Shown here one piece after another: positions 26,901 through 35,618 of a stretch of DNA of 64,000 bases. Source of the DNA: Caprimulgus europaeus (lineage: Eukaryota > Chordata > Aves > Caprimulgiformes > Caprimulgidae); the NCBI GenBank assembly GCA_907165065.1, contig OU015523.1, positions 22,595,834 through 22,659,833 of the forward strand, given 5' to 3'. A program made the position numbers and the translations under genes. The notes under the pieces were generated by a model. That model ran no database searches and was not told the origin of the DNA. It was given only the letters and a program-made list of their open reading frames with translations. Within the stretch, counting starts at the first letter, position 1. Every line of letters begins with the position of its first letter.

Positions 26901-29443
26901 CAGTCTATTCTGTGAAGATGTTATGAAAAGAGGCTGAATTTTTCCTTTTGAATTTTGCACTCTTCATTGCCTTGCAAATTGTCAATCTACAGTTAGAAAA
27001 ACAATAACAGAAAGAAAGGGATAGTTTGGCTTTCCCTGAGCAAGATTCAGTAATGATGAATAAAGTAAGTCACCAAAAAATCATGTCCATACAACCTGGG
27101 GGAGCTGAGGTGGATTTTTGAAGTCTTTTACAAGAAGCTGGAAGCTAGGGCAACAGCACAGAATATGTCAACAGGTAGTCTTTTGGGTTTTTTTAAAGGT
27201 GAAACTAACACCACACAGTAATGCATACACTGATGTTGGCATAAAGCGCAGATCAATTGGGCCAGATCTGTACAGTGAAAAATCTGATGCTGGGAACCCA
27301 AACTTGGGGTCTAGGGGGAACATTTCAGACTAATTAGAGTCTGGTGCCATGATCTTAATGCCCTTTGGCAGCTTAAGTGCACTAGGTGTGTCTTTCTGTT
27401 CAATTTAATCTGAAAAGTGTCCTGATCATACACTTGAGCATGCTGCACAAGGGAAATAAACCATTGTTGGTTATTGCAAGCAGGAGGCAACTGGGATTTA
27501 TAGGCTCACTGCAGGAAAAGAGTGTCTATAGGGTGTACAAAAGAATAATGTAGGCCTCAGATTGAAAGAGAAGGCTAAAGACATTTAAATTTGAAATAAC
27601 AAGGATCTAAAGGAGAGAAGGTAGGGGAGAAAAGGAGGTAGAATTTACAAAAAACCCAAAACATTCTTGCCTAAGGGTTTGTGTTTGGAACAAGGGAGAA
27701 AGGATTAAACCAGTTGCACTGAATTATGTAGTTTGTGTTAGACAGCATTGACATGGTGACTGCTGATAAATGCAAAATAATTTAAAGCATTGATCCACAC
27801 CACAGCTGCAAACTTTACTAAATTGTATGTCTATATGAATGGGTGCAGTCATACAAAAGAATTTCTTCATTCTTCCTCTATTAACTTCACTAACCAATAT
27901 CAGTTCTACCTTGAAACAGAACTGAATGTTTCTAATTTTTTTCTAAAACCAAAGTAGTCTACCTTTTGTTGGACTACTAAGAACAAAGCACTGCAGACAA
28001 AACAGAGGGTCTTAAGATGAGCCATTAGGTTTCTATTATAGACTTTCCAGGCATATCCAAGAGATGCCTGTCAATTGCATTTCTGGAGAGAATATTATTT
28101 TGCATCCCATAAGCAATCCTTTTGTTTTCAGAGTTCAGCCCTAAGTTGGAGAGTGATTAGGAAACATAGGTACCACCTGTTACCTTTCAATTGTCTCAGC
28201 ATTAATAGGTAGTTGACTTGCCAAACAATAGAAATAATAATAAGAAAACCAACCCTGTAAGCAACATGCTCCACCAGTAAACATATTACAGGGCAGTCCT
28301 AGACCTGTTCTTGTTTGCAGGCAGAATTACTGGTTGTAGCCTATAATAAAATGGAGATACAGACAGATGGCTGGAGGTGATCTTTGATGTCTCTGAAACT
28401 ATCATCACCCTACCTGAGCTGCTTGCTGAGAGCTGGTCTAGCAGAAACTTTCTTTTGGTTTTCAGGATAGCATAGGAAGGATGATAATTATCTGAAGACA
28501 ATGCTGCTGTGAAATCCAAAGTATTTTGATGGCTACTCAGAAGACTGTATCTGTGGCAGTATTTGTATGTAGCTATATGTCTCTGTTTTAGCATGTCTTA
28601 AGTGCTTTCCTTATACAGGTATTGGATCATATTTTGTAACTTGTACCAGAAATGAAAAAGACATCACAGCTGAACTAATTAGGTTTCAAGAATCATTTAA
28701 TTATACTCTTGGGTTTAGCTTTGCTACAATTTAATTGGAATTGGTACAGCAATAGAAAAAAGAGGAGAAAAAAATTAAAGCAGCTTACTGAGTACATACA
28801 ATATATTAATGCACTTTTTATTACGGACATAACTCCTTATGGGAATAATCCCATCCTAGCAGATCCATGAGTAAAGAGTGAGTGAATGCAACTGATCTAA
28901 ATCTAAAGGAGAAAATTAAAATCTGTTAATAAATAGCTATCAATTTTACTTTCCAGGCTGTTTAATCCTCATTCATCCAATAAGTCATTGATTTCAAATG
29001 AAGTTATAATAGAGAAAAATTACAGGATTTCACCTGAATCCTTAAAAATATTATTATTTTCTAGGAAGCTTTTAAATTATTTTTCTTTTTAAGGGAGGCT
29101 CTGCATACATTTTTCCAGTTTCTAAGTTGCTTCTAATTGAGAGATTTCTGATTTATAGCTCAAGGGAGAAATTAGAGCAAGAAGGATACAGGTCAGAGGC
29201 CTCGACCAGGACTGGCTAAACCCTAGCAAGAGGAATACAAGGAGGAAGTATTTAATAAGTGAAATGCTTCCTTTGCTTAATGGCAGGAGAGCTGTAGCTC
29301 TGAAACTTGATAGCCTCCTGGCAATTCATCCTTGGATAGTTGCAACTACCTCTACGCAAGATGGAATATGCATTCAGTATTCAAGCTCACTGTCTCGATC
29401 TTGTCATTTATATACCCCACAAAATACATCTGTGTACACATAT
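23951..29443. other. Unannotated AT-rich interval
   Basis: No gene, transposon or structured repeat was recognised. An A15 run lies at about 24199-24213. A moderately GC-richer stretch at 24610-24870 contains a 73-codon open frame without recognisable features. Confidence 0.5.
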
Positions 29444-29460
29444 ACACACACACACACACA
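29444..29460 (+). repeat. Short (AC)n microsatellite
   Basis: About eight AC dinucleotides are followed by an A run and an AAACAAC/AAACCCC-type segment. It is the only notable CA-type dinucleotide tract in this part. Confidence 0.9.
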
Positions 29461-29584
29461 AAAAACAACTCAAAGACCAAAAAACCCCAATGTATTTGTA
29501 TCAAAACCTCTTTACCCTGTAGCCACTTTTTCAAAACAGCATATGTAATCCAGTAAATAGTATTTCACTGTTGTCAATAAAAGT

Positions 29585-29935
29585 TTACAGGCTTTTAATT
29601 GCTCTGATCTGGTCTGCCCTTGGCCAGAGTGGGGCTGAGCTGTGTTGACCAGGCACCCTGTGGCCAAACACCCGTTGCCCAGCCTGTCTGAGCTCCAGCT
29701 CTGGGAGTGCTGCCAGGGAGGGGGCTGACAGTCCCAGGCAGTCCCTGATGGACAAATGGTCCTGGGGATATTGGGGAACTGTAAGCCAGCTTTCACCCCT
29801 TCCCTGGAAGCATGTGGAAGGCAGCAGGCAGGGATGGGAAGAGGTAATATCTCCAAGGAGACCCAAAATTCAGGAGGAAGAAAACAATAACACCAAGTTT
29901 CTCCTGCCACTCTCAACTTGAGCATCCTCCTTGTC
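29585..29935. other. GC-rich island in AT-rich DNA, origin unknown
   Basis: Around 350 bp are clearly GC-richer than either flank, with very few CpG dinucleotides, so it is not an ordinary CpG island. A minus-strand frame at 29925-29512 gives 137 codons rich in Pro, Cys and Ser without recognisable domains. It may be a decayed transposable element, a long non-coding exon or an old retrocopy. I could not match it to CR1 or to the ERVL-type LTR in this window. Confidence 0.35.
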
Positions 29936-30490
29936 CTCTAGTGAAAAACTCAGGACACCAAAGAGCTCATTTTAACTTCCCTTTACCTGATTTTGCCCAG
30001 GTAAGACTGTGATATAATCTTTAGAGCCTGGGGGAACATTAAAAAGATGATAAGAAGATCAGAATAAATGAATAGGTACTAGGTATATTTTTTTAATACA
30101 GTGATTTTAAACACATGAGACTTTTCTGTACTCATTATTTAGTTTGGACTGAGTTGTTAAAGTTCATTGGGCTAACAGTAAATTCTTAAACTCTACCCCT
30201 GTTCCCCGTTGTATATATCCCAGTTCAGTGTAACAAGAATTTTAAAAAATAAAAATATAAAATATAAAAATTATAAATCTAAGTTTTTCTATCTTACAGA
30301 ATGCAAATTGTAACAGTGTTATCAGATTTAACCATGCCAAGGTGCTTAAATAAAATGAGGGTCTGGGTGAAGAGCTCAAGTGAACTCTCCGAGGAATGCT
30401 TACAGCATTGAAACTTTTAGAAGGATTGATGCTGTTTCACTGTGTACAAGTTCCCTTTGCCCCATTTAAATAGGTGTGAAAATAATAGTT

Positions 30491-31815
30491 ACGGTTAGGG
30501 TTAGGGTTAAGGTTAGGGTTAGGTTCAGGTTTAGGAGTTAGGTTTAGGCTTAGGGGTTAAGCTTAGTGTTAGGGTTAGGTTTAGGTTTAGGTTTAGGGTT
30601 AGGTTTAGGGTCTGGGGTTAGGGTTAACGGTAAGGGTCAGGGTTAGGGTAAGGGTTAGGGCTAGGGTTAAGGGTTAGGGTTAGGGTAAGGGGTTAGGTTT
30701 AGGTTTAGGGCTTAGGGTTAGGGTTAGCATTAGGTTTAGCATTACGGTTTGGGTCAGTCACATTAGTGTTAGGGTTTGGGTTAGGGTTTATGGTCATTGT
30801 TAGGGTTAGGGTTAGGTATAGGGTTAGGTCTTAGTTTTAGAGTTAGGGTTAGGGATGGGGTTAGGTTTAGGGTTTGCATTAGGGTTAGTGTAAGGGTTAG
30901 ATTTAGAGCTAGGGGTTAGGGCTAGGGGTTAGAGTTATAGTTAGCGATAGTGTTACGGTTATTGTTAGGGTTATAGTTAGGGTTAGGGTTAGAGTTAAGA
31001 TTAGGTTTAGGGTTAAGGTTAGGTTTATGGTTAGGGTTAGTGGTTAGGGTTAGGGTGTTAAGGTTAGTGTTAGGGTTATGGTTAGTGTTAGGTTTAGGTT
31101 TAGGTTAGGGTTAAAGGGTTAGATTTAGGATTAAGGGGTAGGGTTAGTTTTAGGCTTAGGTTTAGGCTTAGGGTTAGGGTTAGGGTTTAGTTTAGAGTTA
31201 GGGTTAGGGTTCGGGTTAGCTGTTAGGGTCAGGGTTAGGGTTAGGGTTTGCGTCAGTCACATTAGGGTTAGAGTTTGGTTTGGGGTTTAGGGTCACTGTT
31301 AGAGTTAATGTTAAGTTTGGGGTTAGGGTTAGTGTTTGGGTTAGGGTTAAGTTCAGGGTTAGTGTTAGGGTGAGGGTTAGGTTTATGATTAGGATTAGTC
31401 ACATTGATGTTAGGGTTAGGGGTTAGGGTTACGTTTAGGGTTAGGGTTGGGGGTTAGGGTTATGGTTAGGGTTAGCCTTAGGGTTAGGGTTAGCCTTAGG
31501 GTTAGGGTTAAGGTTAGGTTTAGAGTTAGGGTTAGGGTTAGATGTTAGGGTTAGTGCTGTTAGGTTTAGCATTAGTGTTAAGGTTAGGTTTCGGGTTAGG
31601 TTTAGGGTTAGAGTTAGCGTTAGAGTTAGGGGTAGGGTTATGGTTTAGGGTTAGGGTTAGGTTTAGGGTTAGGGCCATCAGGTTTAGGGTTAGCGTTAGG
31701 GTTAGGTTAGGGTTGGGGTTATATTTAGGGTTACTGTTTGGGCCATTATGGTTAGGATTAGGGTTAGGGTTAGGGTTAGGGTTAGGGTTAGGGTTAGGGT
31801 TAGGGTTAGATTTAT
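30491..31815 (+). repeat. Degenerate interstitial telomeric repeat tract (TTAGGG)n
   Basis: About 1.3 kb consist almost entirely of TTAGGG and close variants (TTAGGTT, TTTAGGG, TTAGTG, TTAAGG), G-rich on the plus strand throughout. The cleanest part, at about 31755-31808, holds around nine perfect TTAGGG units in a row. Non-telomeric words recur inside it: GTCAGTCACATTAG starts at 30753 and again at 31252 (499 bp apart), with a variant near 31397, which shows internal block duplication. Both flanks are ordinary AT-rich DNA, so this is interstitial, not a chromosome end. A 98-codon open frame at 31542-31838 is an artefact of the repeat. Confidence 0.96.
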
Positions 31816-31834
31816 GTCTAGGATTAGGTTTAGA

Positions 31835-32448
31835 ATGAGATGCAAGTAAATGTGGTGTGATGATGGCTTGGGGCTTGGTGATCCATTTATCGAGTTACAG
31901 ATTTTTAGTTTCTCGTGGACGGGAATGAGTAATTAGGATAATGCATGGAGGAGTTTATCATGTCATTTACAACTGTTTATGTGCTTTGAATAACTGTGTG
32001 CCAAACAAATATTGTTCCTTAGTCACTCTAGGCTAAACCTTAGAGTTTGAATGATTGTTTTCCAATATTTTGAATTTTTATTCTAGCTTCAATACAACAC
32101 CTTTCTGTTAACAAATAAATAGTACAAAGTTGACTTATAAAAACCTTCTGTTCACCTTAGGTTATGATTTAGGAAGGAAAAAACCAACCTTCTAATCTAA
32201 AGAGCAGAAATATATAAACACAGAATTTGAAGTCTGCCCTTGTTACTTCAATAATTAAATCGGAAAGGAAGATGTAGGTCATGTTCATGTAAATGAGTTT
32301 AATTTTTAATGTTAAATCTGTTTTTGCAAGGCAGAGGACATTAAAAAACTGTATTAAAGAGAAGAGGAGACAAACTTATACAAGCAGAAGCTGTTTCCAT
32401 TTTGTAAGAATAAGACAAAATGAGCACATTTTTACTTGTCTTCATCTT
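31835..32448. other. Unannotated AT-rich sequence between telomeric tract and CR1
   Basis: Nothing was recognised. No telomeric units occur beyond about 31830. Confidence 0.6.
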
Positions 32449-32475
32449 TGAGCCAGCAGGCACACTGCTGGCTCA
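32449..32475. repeat. Inverted repeat spanning a CR1 breakpoint
   Basis: TGAGCCAGCA (32449-32458) is the exact reverse complement of TGCTGGCTCA (32466-32475), with a seven-base spacer GGCACAC. The right arm and spacer are normal CR1 sequence; the left arm is where CR1 homology ends. The element therefore stops at a 10-bp fold-back of its own sequence. Confidence 0.85.
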
Positions 32476-33345
32476 TGGCCAGCCTGCTGTCCACCAGGAC
32501 ACCCAGGTCCTTTTCCTTGGAGCTCCTTTCCAGCAGGTCAGCCCCTAACCTGAAGGACTCTGCATTTGCTCTTGTTGAACCGCATCAGGTTCCTTTCCGC
32601 CCAACTCTCCAGTGTGCCCAGGTCTCATTGAATGGCAGCACAGCTTTCTGGTGTGTCAGCCACTCCTCCCAGCTTTGTATCATCAGCAAACTTGCTGAGG
32701 TTGGATTCTATCCGTACATCCAGGTCATTGATGAAGATGTTAAACAAGACCGGACCCATTACCGACCCCTGAGGAACACCGCTATTTATAGGCCTCCAAC
32801 TAGATTCTGTGCCACTGATCAGAACCTTCTGAGCTCTGACAGTCAGCCAGTTCTCAATCCACCTCACCATCCACTCATCTATCCCATTCCTTTTAAGCTT
32901 TGCTACAAGAATGTTGTGGGGGACAGTATCAAAAGCCTTGCTGAAAGCAAGGTAGACAACATCCACGGTTTCCCCTCATCTACCCAGCTGGTGATGACCT
33001 TAGACCTATGATGATGATCATAGAAGACTACCAGATTAGTCAGGCATGATTTTCCCTTAGTGAAACCACGTTGACTACTCCTGATAACCTTCTTTTCTTC
33101 CAGCTGCTTGGAGATGGTATGAAGAATGAGCTGTTCCATCACCTTTCCAGGGATGGAAGTGAGGCTGACTGGCTTGTAGTTGCCTGGATCCTCCTTCTTG
33201 CCCTTTTTAAATACTGGAGTGACACTGGCTATCCTCCAGTCTTCAGGCACCTCTCCCATTGTCCAGGACCTTTCAAAGATGATAGAGAGCGGTTTAGCAA
33301 TCAAGTCCACCAGTTCCTTCAGCACTTGTGGGTGCATTCCATTTT
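32459..33345 (-). mobile_element. CR1 LINE internal fragment lacking both ends (group C-like)
   Basis: Read on the minus strand from about 33345 it encodes GENGMHPQVLKELVDLIAKP, GEVPEDWRIASVTPVFKKGK, the RGFTKGK segment, RT motifs and FADDTKLGG. It stops in the region after the polymerase core (ATGAGCCAGCAGTGTGCC). The canonical CR1 3' end is missing. That is unusual, because target-primed insertion starts from the 3' end, so a later deletion or rearrangement is likely. It is nearly identical to 58960-59790 of the 57.6 kb copy in opposite orientation. Confidence 0.93.
32625..32966 (-). pseudogene. CR1 RT palm remnant, catalytic Asp replaced
   Basis: This 113-residue open stretch contains [12 protein letters not shown] where the family has [12 protein letters not shown], so the motif A aspartate is alanine. 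The motif B region SGVPQGSV and the FADD motif C are present. The preceding block is in another frame because one base is missing just before the VDVVYL segment. The 59295-59636 copy shares both changes, and its translation differs at one residue of 113. Confidence 0.9.
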
Positions 33346-34504
33346 CTCCCCCTTGCTTCTCTACCATCTGACATCTTATCATAGGAAAGTTGCCATGGCA
33401 GACAGCATAAGGTGTAATTGAGCCTTGGCATTATACTTGAGAGTTTTTTTCTTTAGAGCTTCAATTCAAAGTATGATGTTATTTGTCAGGAAACTAACCA
33501 AGAGATCAAAAATATTTTTGAGCATTTGTAATAGCTTTTGTCCTTTATCTGTCCTCCTTAAGCAAAGGGAGAAAACTTAAAAAAACCCCAAACAAACCAA
33601 ACAAACCACAAACTAATGAAAAAACAAAACGAAAATACCCCAAACACCGAACTAGGTGCTTGTTATATATGGCTATAAAATCCTTATTGTAAAACAAAAC
33701 ACCAATGTATTATATTTTTCCTGGCTTTGAGTGTTTGAGAATTTTATTATTCTATCCTAAGGCTTGGAAGTGATAAACATAAATTACTTAGCAATCTTTA
33801 CAAGTTCATGGGTGACTAAGTGAAGAAGAAGAAAAAAAACCCAAAAAACATCTAAACTATAACTCCTCTGGAAAACACTGAGAGGAGGGAGCTCGTGCTG
33901 TGTTAAGCCCCTCCTCCCAAAAAACCAAAACATTTACCCTGCCCAAAACAAATCCCACACAAACTAATCCCCCACACCCTAAAACCCAACGCCAGGTATT
34001 CAATGTCTCCTTGCGCATGGAAACAAAGATTTGCTTAGAACATGAGGTCCCTAACAAATAAGTAAATCATTCTGTAAAAGTTTTGATACCTGTCAGGTTT
34101 TGTCATCCTCTTAATCTGCAAAAAACTGTATAATATCATTGGACATATATAAGAACAGTCATAAGTTTCTTCCTTCTCTCCCACATAGCAGCTGAACAAC
34201 AGGCTTTTATTTAAAGCACACAAGAACAGTGAAAAAAATCCAACAACCCAGAGCCTAGTTTGAAAATTTGGCAAGGCCAAGATGAACATAAAATATTGGA
34301 CTCCATGAAAATAGCACTAGTATAAAGACGAGACTTCCATCCTCATCTGCATGTAGTTTTTCTTCCTGACCTCATCAGAGCAGTTTGTCTGTCCACAGAT
34401 CACCCTCAACATTGTTACCCATATAAAGAGTTTTCTTATTGATCATTTCAGCGATTCATTTGATGTGATGAATATACCAAACTAAAATATATTAAGTGAT
34501 GAAT
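33346..34504. other. Unannotated sequence with A/C-rich tracts
   Basis: No gene was recognised. A/C-rich tracts at about 33580-33655 and 33825-33850 resemble the AAACC/AAACCCC tracts elsewhere in the window. A proline- and cysteine-poor AT-rich remainder shows no repeat I can name. Confidence 0.5.
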
Positions 34505-35618
34505 CTTATGCTACAGGAATTGAGGAGGTCTGGGTTGGATGGTCAGATAGTGAGATGGACTGTGAACTGGCTGGTGGGAAGAAGCCAGAAAGTGGTGGTC
34601 AATGGGGCAGAGTCTAGTTGGAGTCCTGTGTCTAGTGGAGTCCCTTCAAGGGTCGATAATAGGACCGGTACTATTCAATATATTAATCAACGACCTGGAA
34701 GAGGGAATTGAATGCACTGTCAGCAAGTTTGCTGATGATACCAAGCTGGGAGGAGTGGCTGACATGCCAGAAGGCTGTGCTGCCATCCAGAGAGACCTGG
34801 ACAGGCTGGAGAGCTGGGCAGGGAAAAATGTAATGAAATATAATAAGGGCAAGTGTACGGTATTGCACCTGGGCAGGAACAACCCCAGGTTCCAGTCTAG
34901 GTTAGGAAATGATCTCCTAGAAAGCAGTGTAGGGGAAAGGGATCTGGGAATCCTGGTGGACAGCAGGATGACCATGAGCCAGCATTGTGCCCTTGTGGCC
35001 AGGAAGGCCAATGACATCCTGGGGTGCATTAAAAGGGGTGTGGTTAGTAGGTCGAGAGAGATTCTCCTTCCCCTCTACTCTGCCCTGGTGAGGCCACATC
35101 TGGAATATTGTGTCCAGTTCTGGGCCCCACAGTTCAAGAAGGATAGGGAACTGCTTCAGAGAGTCCAGCGAAGAGCCACCAAGATGATTAAAGGAGTGGA
35201 GCATTTCCCTTATGAGGAAAGGCTGAGGGAGCTGGGCCTCTTTAGCTTGGAGAAGAGGAGACTGAGGGGGGACCTTATTAATGTTTATAAATATATGAAG
35301 GGTGAGTGTCAGGAGGATGGAGCCAGGCTCTTCAAAGTGATGTCCAATGATAGGACAAGGGGCAATGGGTGTAAGCTGGAACACAGGAGGTTCCGCTTAA
35401 ATTTGAGAAAGAACTTCTTTACTGTGAGGGTAACAGAGCACTGGAACAGGCTGCCCAGGGAGGTTGTGGAGTCTCCTTCTCTGGAGACATTCAAGACCCG
35501 CCTGGATGCCTTCCTGTGTGATCTCATGTAGGTGTTCCTGCTCCAGCAGGGGGATTGGACTAGATGATCTTTTGAGGTCCCTTCCAATCCATAACATTCT
35601 GTGATTCTGTGATTCTGT
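34505..35618 (+). mobile_element. CR1 LINE, mid-RT to 3' end (group B, relatively young)
   Basis: Homology begins just after RT motif A ([20 protein letters not shown]). It continues through FADDTKLGG, the C-terminal region and the complete 3' UTR. It ends with CCTGCTCCAGCAGGGGGATT, GATGATCTTTTGAGGTCCC and a terminal array of ATTCTGTG units (three copies at about 35596-35618). It is 5'-truncated at about 34505. An extra base in the motif B region splits the frame near 34640. Apart from this the sequence is well preserved, suggesting it is among the younger insertions here. Confidence 0.95.
34602..35531 (+). pseudogene. CR1 ORF2 C-terminal open frame, 309 codons
   Basis: This is the longest non-repetitive open frame in the window. 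Its first residues are out of register with CR1; from about residue 17 ([20 protein letters not shown]) it follows ORF2. FADDTKLGG lies near residue 42, then [58 protein letters not shown] and the C-terminal [20 protein letters not shown] before the natural ORF2 stop. The start codon is incidental, and RT motif A and the whole endonuclease are absent, so no enzyme is encoded. Confidence 0.92.

Noticed and set aside
29512-29925. 137-codon minus-strand frame as a possible host exon or gene
   Set aside because: No recognisable domain, no clear splice sites and no supporting neighbours. It is kept only as a composition anomaly.
31542-31838. 98-codon Leu/Gly-rich open frame
   Set aside because: It is a translation of TTAGGG repeats, not a gene.
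32436-33011. 191-codon plus-strand open frame, with a near-identical 198-codon frame on the minus strand at 59256-59852
   Set aside because: Their similarity first suggested a duplicated gene, but both are antisense shadows of CR1 reverse transcriptase, whose sense strand carries the FADD and AFD motifs.
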